From: Thalassomonas haliotis
GTDB taxonomy: Bacteria > Pseudomonadota > Gammaproteobacteria > Enterobacterales > Alteromonadaceae
Length of the DNA: 64,000 nucleotides
Assembly: GCF_028657945.1 (NCBI RefSeq)
Contig: NZ_CP059693.1
Span: forward strand, 3,596,001-3,660,000
Direction: 5' to 3'
Part shown: piece after piece, positions 47,538-57,500 of the stretch
Numbering within the stretch: the stretch's first letter is position 1
How the letters are laid out: every line of letters starts with the position of its first letter
Translations under genes and position numbers: made by a program
The notes under the pieces: generated by a model
Seen by the model: only the letters and a program-made list of their open reading frames with translations
Databases searched by the model: none
Told to the model about the DNA's origin: nothing

Positions 47538-47749
47538 TCAGCCGAGACACTGAGCCTTAGCTTATCATGAACCTGTACTGCTCTTTTAGCGGTTATCAAG
47601 GCAAACTTGCGTACTAATCGCGGGTTATTAGAGACAAGTTTAACGCCGAGAATCGTTAAAAGCGCTGTGCTGGCTGGTTTAGATCAGCCCGGGTTCAGGT
47701 TATTTAGCCTAAACTGTTATCATGTCATTATAAACTTGCATAAATACAA

Positions 47750-49135
47750 TTGTCTGATATCGGTGAATTAAACCTTAAAAAGCTACTTGAGCATGCTCAT
47801 ATTGGTGTTGTCATTCACCGCTGGGATACCTCCATTGCTTATGCCAACCCAACAGCCTTACGGCTGTTGCGTCTGACCTATGAGCAAATCATTGGAAAAG
47901 ATGCTTTCGATTCGCAATGGTGTTTTTTAGACGACGCAGGAAAAAAGCTATTAATTGAAGATTACCCGGTCAATAAAGTAAAACACCTGCAAGAGCGCGT
48001 ATCAAACGAAATTATTGGTGTGATAGACAGCTCCAGGGATGACATTAGCTGGTTTATGATCAATGCCTATTATGAAGGGGACGCCGGCCAGGATAATAGC
48101 TTCATCGTCGTCACATTTAACGATATCTCAGATTCCAAGCAACTTTTCTCATTCCATGATATCGTTGAAAACATTCAAGATATGGTCATAGTGACCGAAG
48201 CCAAAGATATAGGCTACCCCACAGGGCCTAAAATAATTTATGTCAACCAGGCATTTGAACAACAAACCGGTTATAAAAAAAATGAAATCCTGGGAGAAAC
48301 GCCGCGGCTGTTGCAAGGGGCACTGACAGATCAAGCGTCTAAGCATCGCATTCACTCTGCGCTTAAACGGCATCAGGCCGTTAATGAAACCCTGCTTAAC
48401 TATGATGCCAGTGGCCGTCCTTACTGGGTTGAAATGAATATTATTCCCTTAAAAAACAAATATGGCGAAGTGACACACTTCGCGGCTATCGAACGTGATA
48501 TTTCTGAGCATAAATTTCACCTTGAACAACTGAAAAAGCGCAATCAAGATCTGAAAATCTTAAAAAGAGATCTGGAAAGGCTGGTTGAAGAAAGAACGCT
48601 AGAGCTGCAGAAAGCTAAAACCAAGCTGGAAAAAATTGCTTTTTATGATCCCTTAACCAAAGTCCCCAACCGGCGCTATTTTATAGATCACACCAACCGC
48701 TTAATTCAAGTGTGTAAAAGGAAAAAACTGCCGATTGCCTTTGGGTTACTTGATATCGACGACTTTAAGTTACTCAATGACAATTATGGCCACGACTTTG
48801 GAGACAAAGTACTTAAAGCATTAGCCAGCTTTTTGAATCAGTTTTTCAGGGCCGGCGATGCATTTTGCCGATATGGCGGTGAAGAGTTTGCATTTGCACT
48901 ATCAATTGAAAAGGGATCAGCCCTTAACAGCTTGTCAAGCAGACTGATGACAGGCATTCGAGCATTAAAAATTGCATTTTCTTCAAACAAGAACTTATCG
49001 ATTACGGTAAGCATAGGTTTCAAAATATGTAACTCTGCACCCGATATTGACCTTGAAACAGAAATAAAAAAAGCAGACATAGCACTCTATCAATCAAAAA
49101 AAGAAGGGAAAAACAGAGTCACCATAGTAAAATAA
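47750..49135 (+). CDS. PAS-PAS-GGDEF diguanylate cyclase
   Basis: A 461-residue soluble sensor. PAS 1 is at about 7-120 (VVIHRWDTSIAYANPTALRLL), PAS 2 with its PAC at about 135-260 (ETPRLLQGALTDQASKHRI, a pattern typical of LOV/PAS sensors but lacking the photoactive NCRFLQ Cys). A coiled-coil linker covers 260-300. The GGDEF domain starts with YDPLTKVPNRRYF, and its active site is FCRYGGEEFAF. The enzyme makes c-di-GMP from GTP. The start is TTG, forced by a stop two codons before it, and no good ribosome site is visible. PAS 2 reads GETPRLLQG, so flavin photochemistry is unlikely. Confidence 0.86.
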   Translation: MSDIGELNLKKLLEHAHIGVVIHRWDTSIAYANPTALRLLRLTYEQIIGKDAFDSQWCFLDDAGKKLLIEDYPVNKVKHLQERVSNEIIGVIDSSRDDISWFMINAYYEGDAGQDNSFIVVTFNDISDSKQLFSFHDIVENIQDMVIVTEAKDIGYPTGPKIIYVNQAFEQQTGYKKNEILGETPRLLQGALTDQASKHRIHSALKRHQAVNETLLNYDASGRPYWVEMNIIPLKNKYGEVTHFAAIERDISEHKFHLEQLKKRNQDLKILKRDLERLVEERTLELQKAKTKLEKIAFYDPLTKVPNRRYFIDHTNRLIQVCKRKKLPIAFGLLDIDDFKLLNDNYGHDFGDKVLKALASFLNQFFRAGDAFCRYGGEEFAFALSIEKGSALNSLSSRLMTGIRALKIAFSSNKNLSITVSIGFKICNSAPDIDLETEIKKADIALYQSKKEGKNRVTIVK

Positions 49136-49263
49136 AAGCTTATGGTGAACTTTCCTTAGCCCGGCATTCATTTTCATCTACAACATAAACCTGTGCATTT
49201 ACACTATGCATTTACACTATGCATTTACACAGGCCTATGTTGATGCCTGCCTCAGAGCCGTTA

Positions 49264-49446
49264 TCACTGCCCGTCTTTATCATGACGGCTATTGATGGAT
49301 TTGCGGATATAGGCGATGCCCAATACCGCAAACACTATCGCCACGCCATAAAAGGGGCTTTGCTCGCTGATAATAGCCGCAGCAATAAATGCAGCGCCGC
49401 TGGCAATAAATAAGTAACCTGTTTTTAAGCTTTTCTCAATAGCCAT
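49264..49446 (-). CDS. Small two-helix membrane protein (60 residues)
   Basis: The ATG at 49446 has GGAGAG upstream and gives MAIEKSLKTGYLFIASGAAF, two hydrophobic segments (about 10-27 and 32-47) and a charged tail (RKSINSRHDKDGQ). The longer frame to 49644 has no support. The function is unknown. Confidence 0.6.
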   Translation of the reverse strand: MAIEKSLKTGYLFIASGAAFIAAAIISEQSPFYGVAIVFAVLGIAYIRKSINSRHDKDGQ

Positions 49447-50049
49447 TACGCTCTCCACTTTTGCTATCTGATAAAATCGACTGTTTTTATATGCTGACGA
49501 TGACGCAGCAACGGCCCACAGCCGTGAACGCCTCAATGATACTAGTGCCCCTAACGAAAAGAATGTCTCAGCAAACAAGAAAAAATATCGCCGGCCTGAA
49601 AAATTAACAGCATTTTTCAGGCTAGCCCGTATAACTGACAACAAAACAGGACCTCATACCGGGCGAATAAAGGTATAGCCGGGGCTGTTATTACCGTCAC
49701 CCACCCGCCTCTTGTTGCGTTTAAGTCTTACTTTACTGCCTTAGTCGATATTATTGCTCTTTTCACTTTTTAGCCAAGCCTCCGTTGGTGAGGGGTTCAC
49801 TATTTAAGAGTATAAAATGGCGGGAAAATCTGGTTCGGGCTGTATTTAATATTTCTGTAAATTACCGGTACTGTATAATACCAATGGCATTAAGTAGGTG
49901 ATCAATATTCGAAATACCCATTTGTCGTCCAGCATTGCCTGAGGCAAGCAATTAAAAACTAACAGATATTATACCTTTCGGCCGCCCCCTTTTTTTTGAT
50001 ACCATACCCCAGAATTTTCTATGGTATTAAATAAAGGCAAAAGGAATAT
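49447..50049. other. Intergenic region before the 50050 membrane protein
   Basis: About 600 bp with no gene I can support. It contains A/T-rich stretches and the promoter region of the following gene. I found no clear hairpin with a T run. Confidence 0.45.
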
Positions 50050-50529
50050 ATGGATATCGCCAACGATGAGAATATTGAAAACCTCTCCCTGTTAAACGGT
50101 ACAACCCCGCCTGAGGATGTGGAAATAGAAAAAGCAGCTGCCGAAGCCCTGAAAAATTCTCAGCCGGCAACTATACCGGCAGCGATACCTGCCGCTAAAA
50201 AAAGCCCAAAGGCGAATGCCAACCCCTGTCAGGCTAAAAAACAATCAGCAAGCTCCACCGCCGAACCTGCACAGCAAACAGTGGATGTATTAACAGCACT
50301 CAATGTTTGGCTTGAATTTATCTCCTCAGAAAAAGGCCAAAAGCTACTGGTAAAACCGTTTCAGCAAAAAAACAAAGAAAGTCACAGAGAGCACCTGCCT
50401 CTTTATCTGCTTGCGTTTGCGGTCATTATGATAGGCGCCTTTTTAAGTTACCAGGGAAAAATGGACTCAACCATGGGTGTATTACTTGGTTCGGTGATGG
50501 GGTTTATGCTTGGTAGGAAAAATGAATAA
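50050..50529 (+). CDS. Hypothetical protein with C-terminal membrane hairpin
   Basis: A 159-residue protein with AAGGAA upstream. Residues 1-85 are acidic and then Ala/Pro/Lys rich (low complexity), 86-115 a short helical segment (LNVWLEFISSEKGQKLLVKPF), and about 118-135 and 142-156 are hydrophobic helices (LLAFAVIMIGAFLSY, GVLLGSVMGFMLG). I do not recognise the family. The disordered N-terminus may bind a partner. It sits next to the KaiC-like operon but on the opposite strand, so no link is implied. Confidence 0.6.
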   Translation: MDIANDENIENLSLLNGTTPPEDVEIEKAAAEALKNSQPATIPAAIPAAKKSPKANANPCQAKKQSASSTAEPAQQTVDVLTALNVWLEFISSEKGQKLLVKPFQQKNKESHREHLPLYLLAFAVIMIGAFLSYQGKMDSTMGVLLGSVMGFMLGRKNE

Positions 50530-50642
50530 TTTATGCTTGCCGGAGAAAGTTTTTTACCGCGTCAGGTAAACGATTCTAATGAGTTCAAGTGCTCCAATAG
50601 TGTTTTTAGCCGCTAGGCGCTTGCTATTTTTTCATGCCTCTG

Positions 50643-50710
50643 CATTTGACTCAGGTTGTCATATATATGGATGTCCGAGATTGCCATTTGACTCAGGTTG
50701 TCATATATAT
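50643..50710 (+). repeat. 26-bp direct repeat, two copies 42 bp apart
   Basis: CATTTGACTCAGGTTGTC followed by ATATATAT occurs at 50643-50668 and again, identically, at 50685-50710. The 16 bases between differ. It lies in the 260 bp between the membrane protein gene and the end of kaiC and could be a duplicated operator or a remnant of a short repeat family. Confidence 0.8.
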
Positions 50711-50792
50711 ATGCCCCAGACGGCCCAAACTGCCATAGGACAAAATAGCGGGGAAATATGGATAAAATTCCCCCAGCTAAGGCAACTGCGGC

Positions 50793-52328
50793 TCAGGAAG
50801 AAGCCTCAAACATTTCCGCAAGTTTATTGGTTTCCCCGTGAATATGCTGTCTGGGCGCCCCGGCTAAGATCCCGCCGACATTTTTAAACAGCGAGCCGAT
50901 ATGCATGCCGGTATCATTGATTTGATACTCCCGGATGGATTTATCATGGTAGGAGCCGCGCATTTTCAATATTGTCAATCCCCGGCGCATTTCCCCCATA
51001 AGCTCGACATAACGCATCAGGATTATAGAGTCGGTTATCGAAGAAATATGGGTTTCGGTGATCGAGGTGCCCCCGAGTAAAGACTCTGTGGTGACCGTAA
51101 ATAAACCGGCGATTTCCCGCGCTTTGATAAAAGCGGTTAAATCAATGACAAATTCCCTGAAACTTTTGATATTGGCGACCCTTTCTATGGCTGACAAGCT
51201 GTCTACCGCGATCCGGGTGGGTTGATAGGCAGCCACCTCTTTTTTTATCCGGATCAGGTGATCTTCAAGCCCGAGGGATTCCGGATAGGCACAAATGATC
51301 TTTAACCGTCCCTGCTGCTCCCACTGTTTAAGATCCATGCCCCACCCCTTGGCATTACGCAACAGCTGCTCTCTCGACTCCTCAAAGGCAAACAGCAGGG
51401 TGCGCTCTTCGCTGCGGCAACCTTCATAAAGGAAAGTGGTCACCGTCAAGGTCTTGCCGCAGCCGGTAGCGCCGCTGAGCAGCACAATAGAGTCACGGTA
51501 AAAGCCGCCGCCGCACATTTCATCAAGTATGGTATTGCCTGTGCTGATACGGGTAGTGGAGGAAGTTTGCGTCAGTTTCATCGAAGACAGCGGCTGTACT
51601 TCTATGCCCTGATCTGAGATGGTAAAGGGAAACTGCCCCTTATGATGCGACGCGCCCCGGTATTTGAGAATTTCTATGGTGCGGCGGCGCCTTTCTTCTT
51701 CCCGGGTATTTCGAAGAATGATCACAGAGTCAACAACAAATTCCTCGACCCCGTAACGGGCGATTTTGCTGCCTTCTTCAGTCCGCTCTGCGGTGATCAA
51801 GGTAGTGACCGCCATACGCTTAAGTCCCGAGACAATCCTGAGCAGCTCCTGACGGACACGGCCGGCATCCATAAACTGGCTGAACAGGGAGCCGATAGAG
51901 TCAATGACCACTCGGCTCGCCCCTACCTTACTCACCGCATGTTCGATGCGAGCCAGCAGCGCGGAGAAATCAAAATGCCCGGCTTCAAGGCTGTGGCCTT
52001 GGGGCTCGGGTGAAGCGTCAACAAAGGCCAGCTTTTCATGTTCGCGGTAAGTGAGCAGGTCCCAGCCGAATGACCTGACATTGCGCATGATATCTTCGGG
52101 AGTTTCCTCAAAGGTAACGAAAACCCCGGACTCTTCGGAACAAACAATGCCGTTGATCAAAAACTGCACCCCTAATATCGTTTTGGCGCAGCCGGAAGTG
52201 CCCGACACTAAAGTGGTGCGTCCTTTGGGCAGGCCTCCTTCGGCAATCATGTCCAGGCCTTCAATATGGGTGGTCAGCTTAGGCACCATCTGCTCCTCTG
52301 CCGGCAACTGATGCTTGTTCTCATTCAT
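50793..52328 (-). CDS. kaiC: KaiC-like dual ATPase/kinase
   Basis: A 511-residue protein with two RecA-type halves. CI has Walker A GTSGCAKT (43-50) and catalytic Glu pair E74-E75 in VTFEET. CII has Walker A GATGCGKT (286-293) and E316-E317 in FAFEES. The phosphorylation region T424-E-T-H-I-S429-S430 aligns with T426/S431/T432 of Synechococcus KaiC, with Ser in place of the second Thr. The C-terminal tail keeps MRGSYHDKSIREYQI and a short A-loop-like end. KaiC autophosphorylates and its ATPase paces the cyanobacterial clock. In non-photosynthetic bacteria it has been tied to stress and diel behaviour. It overlaps kaiB by 8 bases and is the last gene of the signalling operon. Confidence 0.92.
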   Translation of the reverse strand: MNENKHQLPAEEQMVPKLTTHIEGLDMIAEGGLPKGRTTLVSGTSGCAKTILGVQFLINGIVCSEESGVFVTFEETPEDIMRNVRSFGWDLLTYREHEKLAFVDASPEPQGHSLEAGHFDFSALLARIEHAVSKVGASRVVIDSIGSLFSQFMDAGRVRQELLRIVSGLKRMAVTTLITAERTEEGSKIARYGVEEFVVDSVIILRNTREEERRRRTIEILKYRGASHHKGQFPFTISDQGIEVQPLSSMKLTQTSSTTRISTGNTILDEMCGGGFYRDSIVLLSGATGCGKTLTVTTFLYEGCRSEERTLLFAFEESREQLLRNAKGWGMDLKQWEQQGRLKIICAYPESLGLEDHLIRIKKEVAAYQPTRIAVDSLSAIERVANIKSFREFVIDLTAFIKAREIAGLFTVTTESLLGGTSITETHISSITDSIILMRYVELMGEMRRGLTILKMRGSYHDKSIREYQINDTGMHIGSLFKNVGGILAGAPRQHIHGETNKLAEMFEASS

Positions 52329-52629
52329 AAAAATTCCCTCCCTGATCTTTCGCCTTGGCCACCAGGTCTAAGCCCAGCAGCACTTTATCTGTGTCGGATA
52401 AATCGCCAATAATCTTGCTTAAAGGGGGCGGCAATAACTTGACTAAGGTCGGGGTCGCAATAATCTTGTCGTCTTCCGCCAGCTGTGGCTGTTGCAATAC
52501 ATCGATAACCGTCACCTCATAATCGTCATTTAAGCCATGTTCGTCGCATAAGGCCCTGAGGTTGTCAATGGCCCGTAACGAGTGCCTGGTTTCACCGGTC
52601 ACATATAACCGCAATTGGTATTGTTTCAC
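52321..52629 (-). CDS. kaiB: KaiB-like clock protein
   Basis: A 102-residue thioredoxin-like protein with the KaiB core (KQYQLRLYVTGETRHSLRAI) and the hallmark IIATPTLVKLLPPPLSKIIG, ending GDLSDTDKVLLGLDL. This region switches fold in cyanobacterial KaiB when it binds KaiC. The start is a GTG overlapping the stop of the receiver gene as GTGA, with AAGGAA upstream. It is directly followed by kaiC, so KaiB and KaiC would be made together. Confidence 0.93.
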   Translation of the reverse strand: MKQYQLRLYVTGETRHSLRAIDNLRALCDEHGLNDDYEVTVIDVLQQPQLAEDDKIIATPTLVKLLPPPLSKIIGDLSDTDKVLLGLDLVAKAKDQGGNFYE

Positions 52630-53594
52630 TGTTTATTCCTTTTCGGTAAGGTTTTCGAGCCGGAGGCGCTTGGTATTCTTAACCTCCGATAGTAATCCAC
52701 TAAAAAGCCCATTAACTCCAGGGCCAGCAGCCGTCCTTCAACGGCATAGGCCTGCTCACGTGCCGGATGCACATCCCGGCATTTTTCAACCACGGCACGC
52801 AAATGAACATCGATAACATCCCGGGGGCCGCCGCCGAGAAAACCTATGCGTTCGGCAAGCTTATTTATCTGCTCGCGCTGTGGCATGCGGCCAAAGCCTA
52901 TGGCTTCAAGATAGCCATCCAACATGGCTTCATAACTTGCCTGGATCTCGGTAAATTCCTGCCCAGAACGCTCCCTGAGCGGACCGACTCCGGCCAGACT
53001 GGCGGTCACCGACCCCTGTTGCCAGCCGGTCAGCATCTGCATCGAGCTTAAGGCGGAGCGCAGTTCCCTGGCTTCGGCTTCCTTGCGTTCGCTTTGCTGG
53101 CGCAGGGCCAAGGTCTTGCGGTATAGCTCAGCATTGCGTTCGCTTTGCTGGCGCAGGGCCAAGGTCTTACGGTGCAGATCGATAAAAACTTTAACCTTAG
53201 ACTTTAAAACCTCCGAGACTATAGGTTTAAAAATATAATCGACGGCGCCGAGCAAATAGGCCCGGGTCACTTCTTCCTGCACCGGGCTGGTGGCGGTAAT
53301 AAAGATAATCGGGGTATATTCAGACAACTTGCGCTGACGGATCAAGGCCGCGGTTTCCAAACCGTCGATGCCGGGCATCCTGACATCGAGCAAGATCACC
53401 GCAACTTCATGGTCGAGCAAATATTTAAGGGCTTCCTCCCCTGAGGATTTTGAAACAATATTTTGTTGCAACTCTCCCAGGATATCTTCAATCACCAGCA
53501 AGTTTCTGGGATTATCGTCAACAGAAAGGATATTGACAACAGCCTGTTCTGCTTGCTTTTCCTTGATAAAACGCTCATCTTCCTTCATCACCAC
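52626..53594 (-). CDS. Receiver-domain protein with KaiA/RsbU-N-like C-terminal domain
   Basis: A 322-residue protein. The receiver is at about 20-140, with D26/D27 in SVDDNPRN, phospho-acceptor Asp70 in ILLDVRMPG and Lys in YIFKPI. A helical linker with a tandem 17-residue duplication (KTLALRQQSER twice) follows. The helical domain spans about 215-305 (SYEAMLDGYLEAIG to VEGRLLALELMGFLVDYYRRL). The pattern P..VI.VHL......R...Y..EGRL..LE....L...YRR fits both the KaiA C-terminal four-helix bundle and the RsbU N-terminal phosphatase-activating domain. KaiA also has a receiver-like N-terminus. The start is a GTG 7 bases after GGAGG. It overlaps kaiB by four bases. It is probably the input of the Kai module. 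Confidence 0.8.
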   Translation of the reverse strand: MVMKEDERFIKEKQAEQAVVNILSVDDNPRNLLVIEDILGELQQNIVSKSSGEEALKYLLDHEVAVILLDVRMPGIDGLETAALIRQRKLSEYTPIIFITATSPVQEEVTRAYLLGAVDYIFKPIVSEVLKSKVKVFIDLHRKTLALRQQSERNAELYRKTLALRQQSERKEAEARELRSALSSMQMLTGWQQGSVTASLAGVGPLRERSGQEFTEIQASYEAMLDGYLEAIGFGRMPQREQINKLAERIGFLGGGPRDVIDVHLRAVVEKCRDVHPAREQAYAVEGRLLALELMGFLVDYYRRLRIPSASGSKTLPKRNKQ

Positions 53595-53639
53595 AGGTTC
53601 ACCTCCTGGTTATGCTGTGCCCTTAACTTAGTACTCAAC

Positions 53640-54473
53640 TTAGCTGCAACGCTGGTAAATACGAAAGGTATGATCCAACTCCTTGTAACTTGCCTGCTGG
53701 CCGGTAAACTGCACCGACTCCTTAGTGCCCAATACCAAAATACCGAACCGGTACAGGCTGTCGTACATTAATTGATGCACCTGGCTTTGCAGCTGGCTGT
53801 TAAAATAAATCATGACATTGCGGCAAAAAATCACGTTAAATTCGTTAAAAGAATGGTCCGTGACCAGGTTATGTTTGGAAAAAACGATGTGTTTCAATAA
53901 CTCGGGCCGCAGCCTGGCATAGTCGTATTTCGCGGTATAATAATGTGAAAAAGACTGGCTGCCGCCGGCTTTTTGGTAATTGCCGGTATATTCCGGCACC
54001 ACCTCCATGGGAAAAATTCCTGTTTTGGCTTTTTTGATCATCACCTCGTTAATATCCGTGGCATAAATTTTACTTTTGCCGAGCAAACCTTCTTCTTCGA
54101 GTAAAATGGCCATGGAAAAAGCTTCTTCGCCGCTGGCGCAGCCGGCATGCCAGATGCGTATCGAGGGATACGTTTTCAGCAGCGGCACCACCTCTTTACG
54201 GAAGGCGGCAAACATGCCCGGATCGCGAAACATGGCGGTAACATTGATGGATAAGTTAAGGATAAAGCGTTCCATCATTTGCTTATCGTGCAGCACCAGC
54301 TCCTGCAACGCCGAGATGGTGGCCAGTCCTTCGAGATCCATTAAGTTTTTAATGCGCCGTTTCAACGATCCTCGGGCATATTGGCGAAAGTCAAAACCGT
54401 AATGCCGAAAAATTCCCTCGCACAAGAGATCCACTTCGATCTCCTCCCGCTGTGCCTGTTTGTTGCTTTGCAT
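53640..54473 (-). CDS. CheR-type protein-glutamate methyltransferase
   Basis: A 277-residue protein with the CheR N-terminal helical domain (1-80, ending near LILNLSINVTAMFRDPGMF) and the SAM-binding domain (HAGCASGEEAFSMAILL at about 110-126, later FNVIFCRNVMIYF). CheR methylates glutamates on chemoreceptors. No receptor, CheW or CheB is near. Its neighbours are a multi-HAMP kinase and a Kai module, so the substrate is probably one of those proteins or unknown. CheR domains in such islands are common in large sensor operons. Confidence 0.9.
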   Translation of the reverse strand: MQSNKQAQREEIEVDLLCEGIFRHYGFDFRQYARGSLKRRIKNLMDLEGLATISALQELVLHDKQMMERFILNLSINVTAMFRDPGMFAAFRKEVVPLLKTYPSIRIWHAGCASGEEAFSMAILLEEEGLLGKSKIYATDINEVMIKKAKTGIFPMEVVPEYTGNYQKAGGSQSFSHYYTAKYDYARLRPELLKHIVFSKHNLVTDHSFNEFNVIFCRNVMIYFNSQLQSQVHQLMYDSLYRFGILVLGTKESVQFTGQQASYKELDHTFRIYQRCS

Positions 54474-54523
54474 TCCTTGCTCCTTGCCCCTGTGCTATCG
54501 CTTCTACTCTATTGCCCGCCAGT

Positions 54524-57500
54524 CTATTGATATAACCAGACCCGCACCAGGGATAACAGCTGCTCGGTATCTATAGGTTTGACAATATAATCCGACGCCC
54601 CCGCATCCAGGCATTTTTGCCGGTCTTCCTGCATCGCCTTGGCGGTAACGGCAATGATAGGCAAGCCTTTAAAGGCCGGCATTGCGCGGATATGCCGCAT
54701 GGTTTCATAACCGTCCATTTCCGGCATCATAATGTCCATCAGTACAATTTCAATATCGGGATTTTGCTGTAAAGCCTCCAGCGCCTGTTTGCCGCTCTCG
54801 GCATAAAGGGTAATCGACTGATGCGCTTCAAATACCGAGGTCAGGGTAAAGATATTACGGGCATCGTCATCAACAATCAGGATCTTTCTTCCCGCCAGCT
54901 GGGGGTCGCTTTCATGCACCTGCTGCAGCATTTCCCGCTTCGACTCGGGTAGCTTGGCCTCGATGCGGTGTAAAAACAACGCCGTTTCATCCAATAACCG
55001 CTCGGGAGAGCGGACATCCTTGACAATAATGGTTTCCGCCATGGCGCTAAGCCGCATCTCTTCGTGATGATCTAATTCTTTCCCGGTATAGACGATAATA
55101 GGCAAACGCACCAGTTCGGGAATATTTTTAATGGCTTCAATCAATTCAAAACCACTCATATCCGGCATGACCAGGTCCAGCACCATGCAATTAAAGGTCG
55201 TGCTCTGCAAGGCAAGCAGGGCTTCCTGCGCACTGGCGACCGCCGTCACCTGAACATCGCCGTTGCCGATCAGCTCGATAATGGCCTGGCGCTGTTTGTC
55301 ATCATCTTCAACCACAAGCAATTGCTTATAGGTCAACTTTTGAAAGTCGCCAATGCGGGTAAATATGCCCCTGAGCTGCACATCGGTTAACGGTTTTTGC
55401 AAACAGGCGATAGCCCCCTGCTTCAGGCTGCGCTGGTCAACGTCATCGACCGAGACCACCTGCACCGGGATATGGCGTATTGCCGGGTCATGTTTGATGC
55501 GGTCGAGCACGGTCCAGCCGTTCATAACAGGCAACTTGATATCCAGGATGATGGCATCGGGCTTGTATTGCTGGGCGCAGTACAGGCCGCTGTCGCCGGT
55601 CGTGGCCACTATGCCTTTAAAGCCCTGGCTGCGGGCATTATCGAGCAGGATGGTCGCAAAACTGATATCGTCTTCGATGATAAGCACAGAGCGGTCTTCC
55701 CCTGTGATACCGATGCGGTCATCCTCTATCTGGCTGATTTGATTATCGTGCACAGAACTGACTTGATTATCATGCGCCGGGCTGATTTGTTCCGGGTCCG
55801 GCCCTACGCCGTGCTCCCGGACACCGGGTATGGCCGCGGGCGTCTGTTCCGCGCTTTCCGACGCGCAGAGCGCCTGATAGCGGTAGGGCAAATACAAGGT
55901 GAAGGTACTGCCCTGCCCGGGCTGACTTTGTATGGTGATTTCCCCCCCGAGCATATTTGCAATTTCCCGGCTGATGGACAAGCCAAGCCCGGTGCCGCCG
56001 TATTTCCTGCTGGTGGTGCCGTCCGCCTGCTGGAACGCTTCGAAAATCACCTGTTGTTTGTCTTCGGGGATGCCGATACCGGTATCGGTTACCGCAAAGG
56101 CGATCACCATAGCGCTCTGGTTGAGCACGGTATTGTATTCGGTCCAGCCGGTTTGTGCCGGATAAATATTTAAAGTCACCCGGCCCTGCTCGGTAAATTT
56201 AAGCGCATTGGAGAGGAAGTTTTTAATCACCTGCTGCAGGCGTTTCTCATCGGTTTGTATCGATTTGGGCAAGTGCTCGTCCCGGTTGATCACCAGTGCC
56301 AGCGCCTTATTTTCCGCCATTTGAGCAAAACCGCGCTCCGCCCAGTCCTGAACACGCTGTAAGAAGATGTCGCCGACTTGTATCGACATTTTACCCGCTT
56401 CAATCTTGGACAAGTCGAGAATTTCATTGATAAGCTCAAGCAGTTCAATGCCCGAGTCATGGATAGTGTTCATTTTCTCCACCTGCTTGCCCGACAGGTT
56501 TTTATCGATATTTTTGCGCAAGCCATCCGACAACACCATCAGGCTGTTAAGCGGTGTCCTGAGCTCATGGGACATATTGGCAAGAAATTCCGATTTATAT
56601 TTAGAGGAAATCGCCAGCTGCTGGGCTTTTTCTTCCAGTTGCGACTTGGCTTCTTCCACTTCGGTGTTCTTCACTTCCACTTCGCGTTTTTGCGCCGCCA
56701 GTACCCGGGATTTTTCCTGCAGCTCTTCATTGGTTTGCTGCAACTCTTCCTGTTGGCTTTTCAGTTTATTTTCCGACTCGCGCAGGTCTTTGGTCTGTCC
56801 TTCGAGTTTTTCATTGGTTTTTTTCAAGGCTTCCTGCTGTGTGGTCAGCTCTTCGGACAAGGTTTGCGACTCGGATAACAAGAGCTCGGTACGGGCACTG
56901 GCCTTTAATACATTTAATACTATGCCCAAGCTGATGCTAAGCTGATCCAGCAGCGCCAGTTCATTATCGCTAAAGCGCTCAAGCGAGCCCAGTTCAATCA
57001 CCGCCATCAACTCCCCTTCAAACAACACCGGAGCCACCAAAAGATTAAGCGGACTGAGCTGTCCCAGGCCAGAGCCGATCTTGATGTAGTCTTTTGGTAC
57101 ATCGTGGATCAAAATGCGTTTTTGCTCCCGGGCGCATTGCCCGACCAGACCCTGTCCCAATTCAAAGCTGCTGGCCAGCGACTTACGTTCATAAAAGGCA
57201 TAACTGGCAACCAAATTAAGCTCAGGTTCGCGCGGATTTTCTTCGCTGCCTTTATCGAGCAGGTAAAAAACCCCGTGCTGGGCATGTACCACAGGACAAA
57301 TCTCGGTAATAAAGACATCCGCCAATTCGGTGATATTGCCTTTGCCCTGGGTAAGCCGGCTGAAGCTGGAGATATTCGATTTCAACCAGTCCTGCTCGGC
57401 ATTTTCTTTCGAGGTGTCCCTTAAGGTGGTCACCATCTGGTTTAAGCCATCTTTTAAGGTGGCCACTTCCCCCCGGGCATCGACATCGATAACCCCGGTA

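Noticed and set aside
48280-48320. LOV photosensor in the PAS-PAS-GGDEF protein
   Set aside because: The flavin-binding Cys motif (NCRFLQ) is replaced by ETPRLLQG, so no photoadduct is expected.
55397-56173. 258-codon plus-strand ORF opposite the kinase ATPase and first receiver
   Set aside because: The opposite strand carries intact HATPase and receiver motifs. This frame has no recognisable domain.
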